64,000 bases of DNA from Amphritea atlantica. GTDB taxonomy: Bacteria > Pseudomonadota > Gammaproteobacteria > Pseudomonadales > Balneatricaceae. Within the stretch, counting starts at the first letter, position 1, and each line of letters begins with the position of its first letter. The translations under genes and the position numbers were made by a program. Where the stretch lies: NCBI RefSeq assembly GCF_900111095.1, contig NZ_FOGB01000004.1, positions 41,873 through 105,872 of the forward strand. Direction: 5' to 3'. The notes under the pieces are model-generated. The model had not been told where the DNA came from, ran no database searches, and saw nothing but the letters and a program-made list of their open reading frames with translations. Positions 48,568 through 59,188 of this stretch are shown here, piece by piece.

Positions 48568-51225
48568 TTAATTCAGCAATGCTCTGATCTCCGGCAGGCA
48601 GGAGCCGCAGTTACTGCCGCACTTCAGTTTGGCCGCCAGTTCGTCGGTGCTCGCCGCGCCCTGACTGATCGCCTGTTGGATCTGCTTTTCCCCCACCTCA
48701 AAACAGCTGCAGATAATCGCACCGCAGTCAGTGCTGTTATCCACCGGTTTACCGGCCAGCAGTGCCATCCGTTGTGCCGCAGTACTGATCGGTTGGGCAA
48801 ACTGCTTACTCAGCCATGCACTGTTGGGCAGGGCCTTGTCCGAAACCGGTGCAGTGGTGGCGAAGAACAGCAGCTCCGGTTGTTGATTGGCAAATGTTGC
48901 CAGCCGGTAAGCTGCAGTGGAATTCAGCTCGATTCTATCTTTGCCGATCTCAACAACGGACTCTAGCCATTCCTGCCAGTTTACCGGAAGCAGCAGCCCT
49001 GCCAATTCATAGCGGAATCCTTTTTCCAGGGGGATTTTACACCAGTATTCGCAGGGCAGGTCGGAGAGCTCTTTATCGCTAATCAGAATACCCCGCCAGA
49101 GGCTGTTCAGTTTGCGGATAGTGACCGGACAATACTTGGACTCGGGTTGCCCGGCAATCGGATCACAGATCGGGGCTATCAGGCTGTCCACCCGGGCCAG
49201 TGAGGTAAACTGTGCGCTCCAGTGGATCGGCATAAACAGTGAACCAGCAGGCTGCCTGTCGGTGACGTTGGCACGCACCACACAACGGCCGAGGGCGTTG
49301 CTGACTTCCACCAGATCATTATCAGCGATCTGGTTGTGTGCGGCATCCTCAGGTGAGATCTCCACAAACGGCTGATCAATATGGTTGAGCAGGCGGCTGG
49401 CTTTGCCGGTGCGGGTCATGGTGTGCCACTGATCGCGGATACGACCGGTATTGAGCACCAGAGGAAACTGTTCTGAGGTCTGATTTACCGGGGTTGAAGG
49501 CGTGACAGCAACCATCCTGGCCCGGCCAGACGGAGTGTTGAACTGACCACTCTGAAACAGCCTCTTAGGATTTAAGTTTGCCTGCTTAGCTGCTGGCCAG
49601 CGGACCGGTTGCAGCTGGTTATACTGTTCTTCAGTGAGAGATTTCAGGGCGCTGATATCGAAGTAACGCCGGCCGTTATTTCTGTATCCGGAAAGGGCTG
49701 CATGCTCGGTAAATATTTCACCCGGAGACCTGAATCCGAAACCCGCGTCAAACCCCATAGCCCGTGCTACGGAACAGATAATCTGCCAGTCATGGCGACT
49801 ATTGCCTGCGGGCTTGAGAAACCCCCGCTGCCGCGATATAACCCGCTCGGAGTTGGTGACGGTGCCGTCTTTTTCTGCCCAGCCGGTGGCGGGCAACAAC
49901 ACGTTGGCGCAGGCGGTGGTGTCGGTTTTTTCAATGCAGTCGGACACCACCACTAACTCGCAGCGTTGCAGTGCCTCGCGGACAAGATCGGCGTCCGGCA
50001 AACTGGCGACAGGGTTGGTGCCCATGATCCAGATCGCTTTGATGCGGCCATCATGCACCGCCTGGAACATATCCACCGCTTTCAATCCCTCCTGGTGGAC
50101 CATGTTTGGTGCCTGCCAGAAGGTCTCAACCAGTTCGATATTAGCCGGATCACTGAAATCCATATGCGCCGCCAACTGATTGGCCAGTCCGCCGACCTCC
50201 CGTCCACCCATGGCGTTGGGCTGGCCGGTAATGGAGAAGGGCGCTGCCCCCGGTTTGCCGATCTTTCCGGTAGCAAGGTGGCAGTTGATGATCGCATTGC
50301 CCTTATCGACCCCGGATGAGGACTGATTGATCCCCTGAGAGAACAGGGTGACAACTTTCTCTGTGCAGCTGAACCAGTCATATAACAGACCCAGATCGGT
50401 CTCAGGCAGACCACAGAGTCGGGCGGATTCTGCCACACTGCCGGTCAGTTGTTTCGCCGCTAGCAGGGCGCTGTCAAAGCCTTCGGTATGGTTGTCGATA
50501 AAGGTGGAATCCAGGGCATCATTGTCCGCCAGATAACTCAGCAGGCCGGTAAACAGATAGCCATCGCTACCGGGTTTGAGCGGCAGATGCAGATCGGCAA
50601 TATCGCAGGTAGCAGTTTGCCGGGGGTCGATAACAACGATCTTCATCTGCGGACGGGCTTTTTTAGCGGCCACAATACGCTGATAAATAACCGGATGTGC
50701 CCAGGCCGTGTTCGAACCGGTGAGAATCAGTAATTCCGCCAGTTCCAGATCTTCATAGCAGCCGGGCACCAGGTCGGCACCAAAGGCCCGCTTGTGGGCT
50801 GCCACTGCGGAAGACATGCAGAGGCGTGAGTTGGTATCGACATTGGCCGAGCCGATATAGCCTTTCATCAGCTTATTGGCAACGTAATAGTCTTCGGTCA
50901 GAATCTGACCGGAGAGGTACAGCGCGACAGAGTCGGGGCCATGCTCTTCGATGGTTTTACGAAATCCCTGGGCAACATGATCGATGGCCTGCTCCCAACT
51001 GACGCTGGTGCCATCAATCCGGGGTTCCAGTAAGCGGCCATCCAGGCCGGTTGTCTCATGCAATGCAGACCCTTTTACACAGAGACGTCCCTGATTGGCC
51101 GGATGATCCCGGTCGCCGCTGACCGCAATCAGCCGGTTGTCGCTGACTTCGGCGTTGACACCACAACCGACGCCACAGTAGGGGCAGGTGGTTTTAACCT
51201 GGCATGTGTCTGAGGTGTTCGTCAT
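48568..51225 (-). CDS. nasA: assimilatory nitrate reductase, catalytic subunit
   Basis: 885 aa molybdopterin enzyme. An N-terminal [4Fe-4S] site CPYCGVGCG (C14, C17, C21) and C49; Mo-bisMGD binding regions follow (TNSRLCMSSAVAAHKRAFGA, GTNPVASLPDADL). The C-terminus carries a BFD-like [2Fe-2S] domain (CSCFEVGEKQIQQAISQG, CGSNCGSCLP). It reduces nitrate to nitrite in the cytoplasm using electrons from NasC. Last gene of the nasC-nirB-nirD-nasA set. Confidence 0.94.
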   Translation of the reverse strand: MTNTSDTCQVKTTCPYCGVGCGVNAEVSDNRLIAVSGDRDHPANQGRLCVKGSALHETTGLDGRLLEPRIDGTSVSWEQAIDHVAQGFRKTIEEHGPDSVALYLSGQILTEDYYVANKLMKGYIGSANVDTNSRLCMSSAVAAHKRAFGADLVPGCYEDLELAELLILTGSNTAWAHPVIYQRIVAAKKARPQMKIVVIDPRQTATCDIADLHLPLKPGSDGYLFTGLLSYLADNDALDSTFIDNHTEGFDSALLAAKQLTGSVAESARLCGLPETDLGLLYDWFSCTEKVVTLFSQGINQSSSGVDKGNAIINCHLATGKIGKPGAAPFSITGQPNAMGGREVGGLANQLAAHMDFSDPANIELVETFWQAPNMVHQEGLKAVDMFQAVHDGRIKAIWIMGTNPVASLPDADLVREALQRCELVVVSDCIEKTDTTACANVLLPATGWAEKDGTVTNSERVISRQRGFLKPAGNSRHDWQIICSVARAMGFDAGFGFRSPGEIFTEHAALSGYRNNGRRYFDISALKSLTEEQYNQLQPVRWPAAKQANLNPKRLFQSGQFNTPSGRARMVAVTPSTPVNQTSEQFPLVLNTGRIRDQWHTMTRTGKASRLLNHIDQPFVEISPEDAAHNQIADNDLVEVSNALGRCVVRANVTDRQPAGSLFMPIHWSAQFTSLARVDSLIAPICDPIAGQPESKYCPVTIRKLNSLWRGILISDKELSDLPCEYWCKIPLEKGFRYELAGLLLPVNWQEWLESVVEIGKDRIELNSTAAYRLATFANQQPELLFFATTAPVSDKALPNSAWLSKQFAQPISTAAQRMALLAGKPVDNSTDCGAIICSCFEVGEKQIQQAISQGAASTDELAAKLKCGSNCGSCLPEIRALLN

Positions 51226-51337
51226 CTATCAGGGTTTCCTGTGTATCTGTGTTTCAATTGCTGTTTTTACCCGGCTGTTATATCAGAGCTTTTATCAGCG
51301 CCGATGTAAGAGCTGATATAAGAACCGATATAAGAGC

Positions 51338-51676
51338 TTATATAAGCACCTCGACCTGGCCCTGTTCAATCCGGGCCGGCCACGCCTGGATGCGGGTGTT
51401 TTCATCATCCAGGCAGCGACCGGTTTTCAGGCAGAAATGCTGTTTATAAACGGGTGAGGCGACAAACAGATCATCCCCTTTTGAGCCGATCAGTCCCCGT
51501 GACAGGACATTGGCCTGGCTGAATGGATCATGGTTAGCAATGGCAAATACCGCTTGCTGCTTTTTGACATAAAACAGTGCCACCTGAGTGTCTGCCACCA
51601 GGGCGCAGATGCCAGAGTCAGCGATCAGGTCATTTTGGCTGCATACGGCAGTCCAGTGTTTGGTAGTAGTCATCAT
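51338..51676 (-). CDS. nirD: nitrite reductase small subunit
   Basis: 112 aa Rieske-like protein: DLIADSGICALVADTQVALF and YVKKQQAVFAIANHDPFSQA NVLSRG. Like other NirD it has lost the cluster-binding Cys-His pairs. It stabilises NirB. Between nirB and nasA. Confidence 0.9.
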   Translation of the reverse strand: MMTTTKHWTAVCSQNDLIADSGICALVADTQVALFYVKKQQAVFAIANHDPFSQANVLSRGLIGSKGDDLFVASPVYKQHFCLKTGRCLDDENTRIQAWPARIEQGQVEVLI

Positions 51677-51689
51677 TCTTTCCTCTGTA

Positions 51690-54236
51690 TCAGCTCACCA
51701 GTTTGATCGGTTCGGCCTCAACCTCAGCCTTTTCCTGCGGAGTTGCCGGGCGGATTTGCTGGCGCTCCTCGACAAATATGACGTTGCTGTCTGGGGCTTC
51801 TGAGTTAACGAAATGGCGGAACCGCTTCAGCGCTTGCGGGCTTTCCAGAGTGGTTTTCCATTCGCACTGGTAGGTGGCTACAACATGGGCCATCTGTTGT
51901 TCCAGCTCTTCGCCCAGGCTCAGGCTGTCGTTGATAATCACCTGACGCAGGTAGTCCAGTCCGCCCTCCATATTTTCCATCCAGACGGAGGTGCGCTGCA
52001 GGCGGTCCGCTGTCTTGATATAAAACATCAGGATGCGGTCGATGTAGCGGATCAGGGTGTCGCGGTCGAGGTCGGTGGCAAACAGGTCGCCGTGGCGGGG
52101 TTTCATTCCGCCGTTACCGCAGACATACAGGTTCCAGCCTTTTTCGGTGGCGATCACGCCGATATCCTTGCTTTGTGCCTCGGCGCACTCACGGGTGCAG
52201 CCGGACACGGCAAACTTGATCTTGTGCGGCGCTCGCAGCCCCTTGTAACGGTTTTCCAGATCAATCGCCAGGCCGACGCTGTCATCCACCCCGAAGCGGC
52301 ACCAGGTGCTGCCGACGCAGGATTTAACGGTACGCAGGGATTTGCCGTAGGCGTGGCCGGTTTCAAAGCCAGCGTCGATCAGTTCCTGCCAGATATCCGG
52401 CAGTTGCTCCAGCCGGGCGCCAAACAGGTCAACCCGCTGGCCGCCGGTGATCTTGCTGTAGAGGTTATATTTCTTCGCTACCTGACCCAGTACAATCAGT
52501 TTGTCGGCGGTAATCTCACCACCGGCAACCCGGGGCACCACCGAATAGGTGCCATCTTTCTGCATGTTCGCCATAAAGGTGTCATTGGTATCCTGCAGGC
52601 CGACGTTTTGCTCCGTCAGGATGTAATCGTTCCAGCAGGATGCCAGAATACTGCCCACCGCAGGGCGGCAGATTTCACAACCATGGCCGCGGCCGTGTTT
52701 CTCCAACAGCTCATCGAAACTGCGGATCTCTTCAATGCGGATAAGGTTGTACAGATCCTGACGGGTGTAAGGGAAGTGTTCGCACAGATCGCGATTAACT
52801 TCGACCCCCATCTCCTCCAGTTCATGGTTTACCAGATCGGTCAGCAGGGCAGAGCAGCCGCCACAGCCGGTAGCCGCTTTAGTGCTGCCTTTGACGTCGG
52901 CCAGGGTGCAGCAGCCGCCATCGAGTGCGGCGCGCACATCCGCTTTACTGACATCATGGCAGGAGCAGATCTGAGCGGTTTCCGGCAGCGCGGCAACCCC
53001 GAGACCGGTCTGCTTGTCGTCGCCCCGGTTGGGCAAAATCAGGGTGTCCGGGTATTCCGGCAGATGGATACCGTTGAGCATATACTGCAGCAGTGTGCCG
53101 TACTGCTCAGCATCACCCACCAGAATAGCGCCCAGCAGAATCTTACCATCCTCTGACACCACCAGTTTTTTGTACACTTCGGCACGTTCATCGACAAAGC
53201 TGTATACCCGTGCCCCGGGCGTCTGGCCGTGGGCATCGCCAATGCTGGCAACATCGACCCCCATCAGTTTCAGTTTGGTGCTCATATCGGCACCGGTGAA
53301 GCTGTCGCTTCCGCCGGTCAGGTGAGACACCGCGACTTTGGCCATCTGGTTGCCGGGGGCCACCAGACCAAATATCTGTTTGTTCCACAGGGCGCACTCA
53401 CCGATGGCATAGATCGAGGGATCGGAGGTCTGGCAGTTGTTATTGATGACGATACCGCCGCGCTCACCCACTTCCAGGTCAGACTCACGCGCCAGTTCAT
53501 CCCGGGGACGGATGCCGGCAGAGAACAGGATCAGATCGGTTTCCAGCACCTCGCCATCGGCAAAATTCATTTTGTGGAAACACTCTTCGCCATCATCGAT
53601 CAGTTGGGTATTCTTTTGCGTATGCACGCTCACACCCAGTGCCTCGATCTTCTGCCGCAACATGGCTCCGCCGCCATTATCCAGCTGCACCGCCATCAAC
53701 CGTGGGGCAAACTCCACTACATGGGTTTCCAGGCCCAGATCGGTTAGTGCTTTGGCCGCTTCCAGCCCCAGCAGGCCACCGCCGACAACGGTGCCTACGC
53801 GAGATTTTTTGGCCGCTTCCGCAATCGCATCGAGATCGTCAATGGTGCGGTATACCAGGCACTGTTGACGGTCGTGGCCGGGTACCGGGGGCACGAACGG
53901 ATAGGATCCGGTCGCCAGCACCAGCTTGTCGTAGCTCAGTTCGCGGCCTTTGTCGGTGGTCACCGATTTATACCCTCTGTCGATCCCGGTCACGGTTTCA
54001 CCGGTGAGTACATTCAGTCCCCAGCTGCGGTAGAGGTCTGCATTACCCATCGCCAGGTCTTCAGCGGTTGCCCCGGAGAAGTAAGCGCTCAGATGCACCC
54101 GGTCATAGGCCAGTCGGCTTTCTTCACAAAACACGGTGACTTCAAAATTATCCAACTGACCACTATCGGCCAGGCTCTGTAGAAATTGGTGGCCAACCAT
54201 ACCGTTTCCGGCGATTACCAGTTTTGTTTTACTCAT
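51690..54236 (-). CDS. nirB: nitrite reductase large subunit, NADH-dependent
   Basis: 848 aa from MSKTKLVIAGNGMVG. N-terminal FAD/NAD domain (GNGMVGHQFLQSL; GTVVGGGLLGLEAAKAL), a BFD-like [2Fe-2S] region (CSCHDVSKADVRAAL; GCGGCSALL), then ferredoxin-like and sirohaem/[4Fe-4S] domain (CVGSTWCRFG, SGCTRECAEAQ). It reduces nitrite to ammonium. The ATG overlaps the nasC stop. Confidence 0.94.
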   Translation of the reverse strand: MSKTKLVIAGNGMVGHQFLQSLADSGQLDNFEVTVFCEESRLAYDRVHLSAYFSGATAEDLAMGNADLYRSWGLNVLTGETVTGIDRGYKSVTTDKGRELSYDKLVLATGSYPFVPPVPGHDRQQCLVYRTIDDLDAIAEAAKKSRVGTVVGGGLLGLEAAKALTDLGLETHVVEFAPRLMAVQLDNGGGAMLRQKIEALGVSVHTQKNTQLIDDGEECFHKMNFADGEVLETDLILFSAGIRPRDELARESDLEVGERGGIVINNNCQTSDPSIYAIGECALWNKQIFGLVAPGNQMAKVAVSHLTGGSDSFTGADMSTKLKLMGVDVASIGDAHGQTPGARVYSFVDERAEVYKKLVVSEDGKILLGAILVGDAEQYGTLLQYMLNGIHLPEYPDTLILPNRGDDKQTGLGVAALPETAQICSCHDVSKADVRAALDGGCCTLADVKGSTKAATGCGGCSALLTDLVNHELEEMGVEVNRDLCEHFPYTRQDLYNLIRIEEIRSFDELLEKHGRGHGCEICRPAVGSILASCWNDYILTEQNVGLQDTNDTFMANMQKDGTYSVVPRVAGGEITADKLIVLGQVAKKYNLYSKITGGQRVDLFGARLEQLPDIWQELIDAGFETGHAYGKSLRTVKSCVGSTWCRFGVDDSVGLAIDLENRYKGLRAPHKIKFAVSGCTRECAEAQSKDIGVIATEKGWNLYVCGNGGMKPRHGDLFATDLDRDTLIRYIDRILMFYIKTADRLQRTSVWMENMEGGLDYLRQVIINDSLSLGEELEQQMAHVVATYQCEWKTTLESPQALKRFRHFVNSEAPDSNVIFVEERQQIRPATPQEKAEVEAEPIKLVS

Positions 54237-55600
54237 GAGGTTGCTCCTGTTGCCAGACATAATTCAGGTGCTGAAGTCTGGATCTCTTCTACACCGACAG
54301 GGGTTAATTGGGGGATCGATTCAGCTTCGCAGTAGCGCCGGCCAAAAATCAGGTCCGGCGTCAGGTGCTGAACCTGTTGCTGGGTCTGAATCAGTTCGAA
54401 GTACCAGTTACCATCATTAACAGCGCCATAGAGCACGGCGCCGGCGAGTTTCTGGTGACGAAAAATGAGTTTGCGATAGGTGCCGCTGGCGAGGTCCTGA
54501 CAGATCACCGACTCGGTTTCCGGGCTGTCGAGAAACTCACCGGCGGAAAACAGGTCAATGCCTGAAACCTTCAGTTTGGTGGCACAGGGCTGCACCCGGA
54601 AAAGGCTGTCAGAGGTGCGGCACAGCTGGTCTGCCAAAACGGTTGCCTGATCCCACAGGGGGGCAACCAGACCGAAGGTGTGGCTGCCGAACTGGGTGCA
54701 TTCTCCCAGGGCATATACATTCGGATGAGAGCTCTGCAGCCGGTCATTGACCAGCACCCCTTTGTCGCAATCGATTCCGCTGACCTTAGCCAGCTTGTGA
54801 TTGGGTGTGATACCGATAGCGATCACGGCCAGTCCGGTGTGGATCACCGAACCGTCACTCAGGGTTACCTGCTGAAGTGTTTCCGGGCGTGGGTGCACTT
54901 CGCTTTTTGAACCTCCAGAGAGGTATGCAGAGTTCTCATCAGAAGATACCTGACCTGAAAACTGGCTGATTTCAGCATTCAGCCGGAAGGTGATGCCGCG
55001 TGCTTCCAGTGACTGTTGCAACATTCTGCCTGCCGCGGGGTCCAGCTGCCGGTTCAGCAGCCAGTCACCGCGATGGATGACGGTGACGTTCAGCCCCTGT
55101 TGACGCAAGCCCCAGGCCGCTTCAAGTCCCAGTAATCCACCGCCGATCACCGTAGCATGCTGGGTATTGCTGACTTTGCTCATGATGCGGTCAATATCAT
55201 CGAGATTGCGGAAACTCAGGATGCCATCCAGATCACAGTTCCGGGCTGCGGGGGGGATTACCGGTTCAGACCCGGTGGCCAGCACCAGTTTGTCATAGCT
55301 AAAAAGGCTACCGCTTTGGCAGGTCAGGGTCTGGGTAGCAGTATCGATTGCGATAACCGGATCGCCACTGTGAAGGGTGATACTGTTTTCCTGATACCAC
55401 TGCTCTGAATGGGTGATAATCTCATCCGCTCTGATCTCTCCGGCGAGTACGGGCGAGAGCATTATGCGGTTGTAATTCGCATAACCCTCAGCGCCGAATA
55501 CGGTGATCCGGTAGAGATCAGGATCCCGTTTCAGAATCTCGTCCAGCAGACGGCCGCATGCCATGCCGTTGCCGATAATGATGAGATGAGCTTTAGCCAT
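54233..55600 (-). CDS. nasC: NasC-type FAD electron-transfer subunit
   Basis: 455 aa from MAKAHLIIIGNGMACGRLL, very close to Klebsiella NasC (457). Two nucleotide-binding motifs (IIGNGMACGRLL, ATVIGGGLLGLEAAWGL) and SVIHTGLAVIAIGITPNH fit NADH:FAD oxidoreductases. It passes electrons to nitrate reductase. First gene after the leader at 55619 and the sigma54-like promoter at 55715. Confidence 0.87.
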   Translation of the reverse strand: MAKAHLIIIGNGMACGRLLDEILKRDPDLYRITVFGAEGYANYNRIMLSPVLAGEIRADEIITHSEQWYQENSITLHSGDPVIAIDTATQTLTCQSGSLFSYDKLVLATGSEPVIPPAARNCDLDGILSFRNLDDIDRIMSKVSNTQHATVIGGGLLGLEAAWGLRQQGLNVTVIHRGDWLLNRQLDPAAGRMLQQSLEARGITFRLNAEISQFSGQVSSDENSAYLSGGSKSEVHPRPETLQQVTLSDGSVIHTGLAVIAIGITPNHKLAKVSGIDCDKGVLVNDRLQSSHPNVYALGECTQFGSHTFGLVAPLWDQATVLADQLCRTSDSLFRVQPCATKLKVSGIDLFSAGEFLDSPETESVICQDLASGTYRKLIFRHQKLAGAVLYGAVNDGNWYFELIQTQQQVQHLTPDLIFGRRYCEAESIPQLTPVGVEEIQTSAPELCLATGATS

Positions 55601-55618
55601 AAAAAAAATCCAAAAAAA

Positions 55619-55676
55619 AATGGCATTCACCAACCAGTACGAGTGCGAAGTACTGGAGGATGAACACCATTGTCCA
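55619..55676 (-). promoter_or_regulatory. nasC leader: terminator with ANTAR-like antiterminator hairpin
   Basis: On the minus strand a large hairpin (55619-55671, central stem CCAGTAC/GTACTGG) ends in nine T. Its 5' arm overlaps a small hairpin TGGAC-AATGGT-GTTCA (55661-55676) whose hexaloop has A1 and G4, the signature recognised by ANTAR proteins. A further hairpin GCCTA-TCT-TAGGC lies upstream (55691-55703). Confidence 0.72.
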
Positions 55677-55714
55677 AAAAAATATGAGAAGCCTAAGATA
55701 GGCATATCAGATAA

Positions 55715-55730
55715 TGCAGATGCTATGCCA
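55715..55730 (-). promoter_or_regulatory. sigma54-like promoter for nasC operon
   Basis: TGGCATAGCATCTGCA on the minus strand has GG and GC ten bases apart, the -24/-12 arrangement of TGGCAC-N5-TTGC promoters. The same TGGCAT-N6-TGC pattern occurs upstream of the nasF leader. It points to NtrC-type nitrogen control. Confidence 0.6.
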
Positions 55731-55859
55731 TTTATATTTTAATCTTTTAAAAACAATTATTTATATATTTTTTGATGATTATTTAGTCATCCAGAAGAGC
55801 TTTTTCGTGCACCAATAGTGCTAATCTGGTCGAATACCGCACCTTTGTGGTGCCACGAT

Positions 55860-57614
55860 TTAGCGGGTGTACAGATACAGCAGCACCAGATTAGACATCA
55901 GCAACAGCAGGCAGAATATCTGCCATACCAGCAGTGGGTTTTTCCTGATCAGTGGTTGCTTGCTGATATCCGCCGCCAGCTTCTGATTGGGGGTGGTAAA
56001 GTCCTGAATAAATTCCGACAGCGCCTGATAGCGATGCACCGGGTTGGGCTGCAGGGCTTTTTGCAGGCAGCCTTCCATCCACAGTGGCAGGTCTCTGCGC
56101 TGGTGGATCGCGGGCCGGTAACTGAGTTCGCTATAGTTGTCGATGCTCACCTGCTTAACCGAGTGCTCTTTAAACGGCAGTGTACCCGTGAGCATTTCGT
56201 AGCTGATGACCGCCAGAGAGAAAAGGTCCGAGCGGAAGCTGCCTTTTTGCCCCATCAGATATTCAGGGGCGATATAGTTGACTGAGCCCTGGGGGACCGA
56301 CTTATCCAGTGGTGAACCCAGTTCGTTGATGCCGGCGATCAGAACGGTTCCGAAATCCAGAATTTTAACCTGGCCGTCCCGGTTGAGCATGATGTTTTCA
56401 GGCTTCAGATCCTGATGCACCATATCCTGCCGCTGGAAGGCGCGCAGCCCTTTGATCGCCTGTTGAATAATCGGGCGCACCAGATCGGGTGAGGGCAGTG
56501 GATGATCATCCATCCACTGGCGCAGATTTACCCCCTCTATATATTCTCCTAAATAATAGAGGAAGCGTTTCTCCCCCGCTGGACTGAAGGTTTTCATCAC
56601 ATTGGGGTGGTTTAGCTGTTGGCCAACCCACTCCTCACGCACAAATCCGTCGAGATAGAGCGGGTCATCGTCAAAGTTGACAGAGGGGGCTTTGAGGGTA
56701 TAAATCTGGCCACTGCTGAGTTCGCGGACTTTGTACATGTGGCTGCGGGTACCACTGAAAATAATATCCAGTACCTCATAGTCGTCGATTCTGTTACCCA
56801 CCTTCATGACCGGCGGGATCGGTAAGCGGGTCAGTCTTCGGTGACTTTCATCCAGAGTTTCAGCGGGCAACTGATCCACCCGCACCAGCAGCACGGTGAG
56901 ATTGTCATCGCTGCCGTTTGTCAGAGCCTGCTCAACGATGCGTCGTGCTACCGTTTCAAGGCTGTCCTGCTGAATCTGGCTCAGCAGCGCTTTTAACTCG
57001 TTCATACTGAGATATTCATGGACGCCATCGGTACTCAACAGCAACAGATCGCCGTTGATCAGATCCTGCTGCGAGAAATCAACTTCAAGGTGCCGGTCAG
57101 CGCCCAGCGCCCGGGACAGATAGTTACGCCCCCGTTCCGTACGGCTGTGATCGTTAGTGAGCTGTTCCAGCTGCTGATTGCGCCACTGGTAGATACGGGA
57201 GTCCCCGACATGAAAGGTGTACAGCGTACTGGACTTAATGATCAGTGCCGAAAAAGTTGTCAGCATACTGTCGCGGTGTGCCGGGAGGACGTTGTTCTGC
57301 TGATGCAGCCAGCTGTTTAGCCCGGTCACCACCCGTGAGACCGACTGTTTAACACTCCAGCTGTGCGGGGTGCTGAAATAATCTTCAATAAAACTGGTCA
57401 CGGAGGTCTGACTGGCGATATGCGAGTCCTGACAACTACTGACACCATCGGCAATGGCGGCGGCTGCCCCTTTAAAGCGGCGGCTGTTGTTGTCTGGCGG
57501 CTGGTGAGCGGCGAAGGCATCCTGATTGACCGGCTTTCTGCCCGCCACCGAGTAGCCGCCAAAGCTGACTTGCGGCGCTGAGTGTTGTGAGTGCGGCTTC
57601 GGTTCGGCCTTCAT
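55860..57614 (-). CDS. PP2C phosphatase-Ser/Thr kinase fusion
   Basis: 584 aa. Residues about 10-260 are PP2C (GGYSVAGRKPVNQDAF, AAIADGVSSCQDS, LLLSTDGVHEYL); 280-540 are a protein kinase (HQDLKPENIMLNRDGQVK, ILDFGTVLIAG, GSVNYIAPEYLMGQKG); a C-terminal membrane helix (QIFCLLLLMSNLVLLYLYTR) anchors it. A similar gene sits between the nitrate transporter and nirB in Pseudomonas aeruginosa (PA1782). Its targets are unknown; regulation of nitrate uptake is likely. Confidence 0.85.
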   Translation of the reverse strand: MKAEPKPHSQHSAPQVSFGGYSVAGRKPVNQDAFAAHQPPDNNSRRFKGAAAAIADGVSSCQDSHIASQTSVTSFIEDYFSTPHSWSVKQSVSRVVTGLNSWLHQQNNVLPAHRDSMLTTFSALIIKSSTLYTFHVGDSRIYQWRNQQLEQLTNDHSRTERGRNYLSRALGADRHLEVDFSQQDLINGDLLLLSTDGVHEYLSMNELKALLSQIQQDSLETVARRIVEQALTNGSDDNLTVLLVRVDQLPAETLDESHRRLTRLPIPPVMKVGNRIDDYEVLDIIFSGTRSHMYKVRELSSGQIYTLKAPSVNFDDDPLYLDGFVREEWVGQQLNHPNVMKTFSPAGEKRFLYYLGEYIEGVNLRQWMDDHPLPSPDLVRPIIQQAIKGLRAFQRQDMVHQDLKPENIMLNRDGQVKILDFGTVLIAGINELGSPLDKSVPQGSVNYIAPEYLMGQKGSFRSDLFSLAVISYEMLTGTLPFKEHSVKQVSIDNYSELSYRPAIHQRRDLPLWMEGCLQKALQPNPVHRYQALSEFIQDFTTPNQKLAADISKQPLIRKNPLLVWQIFCLLLLMSNLVLLYLYTR

Positions 57615-57673
57615 TATGCGGCTATTCCTGTGTTGAGATACGCTGCCCGGTCAGACGCCGGACAGCACAGGGA

Positions 57674-59143
57674 TCAGGTGACGCTGATCAGCTCGACCGT
57701 GCCGTCATCGTTGACTTCGGCAATATGGCCTTTTGGCTCTTCAAGAAACAGCAGCGTGACAAAGCCCAGCACGGCGGTGGCTGCGATAACGATAAAGAAT
57801 GATTGATAGCTTACCATCGACAGCACCGTCAAGTAGAACACGGCTCCCACATTACCATAGGCGCCGGTCATGCCTGCCACCTGGCCGGTCAGACGACGCT
57901 TAATCAGAGGGACGACGGCAAAAACGGCACCTTCACCCGCCTGCACGAAGAAGGAGCACGCCATCGCCGTGATTACAGCGATGATCAGTGGCCAGCTGTT
58001 ATCGATCATCGCCATCAGTGCATAACCCACCGCCAGACCAGCAGTAAGAATCAGCAGGGTCTTTTTGCGGCCGAAACGATCACTGATCCAGCCGCCACCA
58101 GGGCGGGACATCAGGTTCATAAAGGCGTATGCCGAGGCCAGTAGCCCGGCAACCACCATATTCAGTTCAAACACATCTGCAAAGAACAGTGGCAGCATAG
58201 ACACTACCGCCAGCTCTGAACCAAAGGTGGCGAAGTAGAGGATGTTCAGTACCGCCACCTGCTTAAACTTATATTGTTCAATCTCTGGCACCGGTTTTAT
58301 AAACACTTCCCGGTTAACGTTGTAGGCGCTGTAGCAGTCATAGATGAATATGGCGATCAGCGACAGATTGATAGTCAGTGCGGCGGTTGCACTGATAACA
58401 CTGACACCCGCCGGGGACAGCTTCCAGGTCAGCAGCGCGAGCGCGGCATACATCGGAATCTTCATAATCAGCAGAAACAGGAAATCCCCTTTGCTGGTGA
58501 CTTCCAGTCCGCCAATTTTTTTCGGTTTGAAATAGGTTGAGCCTTTCGGTGTATCGCTGACATTGACGTACCAGATGACGCTGAACACCAGACTGATCAG
58601 TCCAGTCAGACCAACCGCATAGCGCCAGCCATCCTCACCGCCAAACAGCAGGGCGAGGGTAGGCAGGCTCATGGCCGCGGCGGCTGAACCAAAATTACCC
58701 CAGCCGCCGTAAATACCCTCGGCGGTGCCCAGTTCATTGGCCGGAAACCACTCACTGACCATGCGGATACCGATGACAAAACCGGCCCCGACAAACCCCA
58801 GCAGAAAACGGGAGATAGCCGCTTCGGCGAAATTATCCGCCAGGGCAAACATAAAACAGGGGATGCTGGAGATCAGCAGTAGTGCAGAGTAGGTGAGTCG
58901 TGGGCCGTATTTATCGGTCAGCATACCGATAATAATCCGGGCTGGAATGGTCAGGGCGACGTTAAGAATCAGCAGTGTTTTGATCTCAGCTTTGCTCAGG
59001 CCCAGCGATTCTGCAATCGCACCCAATAAGGGTGCATGGTTGAACCAGACAAAAAAAGTGATGAAGAATGCGATCCAGCTGAAATGCAGGATCTTCATCT
59101 TCCCGCTAAGCGAGAAAAGATTAAATTTGGTGGCTTCATTCAT
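57674..59143 (-). CDS. narK: NarK-type nitrate/nitrite transporter
   Basis: 489 aa major facilitator with 12 predicted helices. [20 protein letters not shown] and the second nitrate signature ([19 protein letters not shown]) are characteristic, with RxxxE motifs nearby. Import of nitrate is coupled to protons or exchange for nitrite. It lies behind its own T9 leader. Confidence 0.88.
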   Translation of the reverse strand: MNEATKFNLFSLSGKMKILHFSWIAFFITFFVWFNHAPLLGAIAESLGLSKAEIKTLLILNVALTIPARIIIGMLTDKYGPRLTYSALLLISSIPCFMFALADNFAEAAISRFLLGFVGAGFVIGIRMVSEWFPANELGTAEGIYGGWGNFGSAAAAMSLPTLALLFGGEDGWRYAVGLTGLISLVFSVIWYVNVSDTPKGSTYFKPKKIGGLEVTSKGDFLFLLIMKIPMYAALALLTWKLSPAGVSVISATAALTINLSLIAIFIYDCYSAYNVNREVFIKPVPEIEQYKFKQVAVLNILYFATFGSELAVVSMLPLFFADVFELNMVVAGLLASAYAFMNLMSRPGGGWISDRFGRKKTLLILTAGLAVGYALMAMIDNSWPLIIAVITAMACSFFVQAGEGAVFAVVPLIKRRLTGQVAGMTGAYGNVGAVFYLTVLSMVSYQSFFIVIAATAVLGFVTLLFLEEPKGHIAEVNDDGTVELISVT

Positions 59144-59188
59144 GCGTAGTGCCTTTGCTTATTGTTAATAATCCGGAACAAAAAAAAA

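Noticed and set aside
51813-53156. 447-aa plus-strand frame opposite nirB
   Set aside because: A long antisense shadow of the GC-rich nirB gene; composition and lack of a start signal argue against it.
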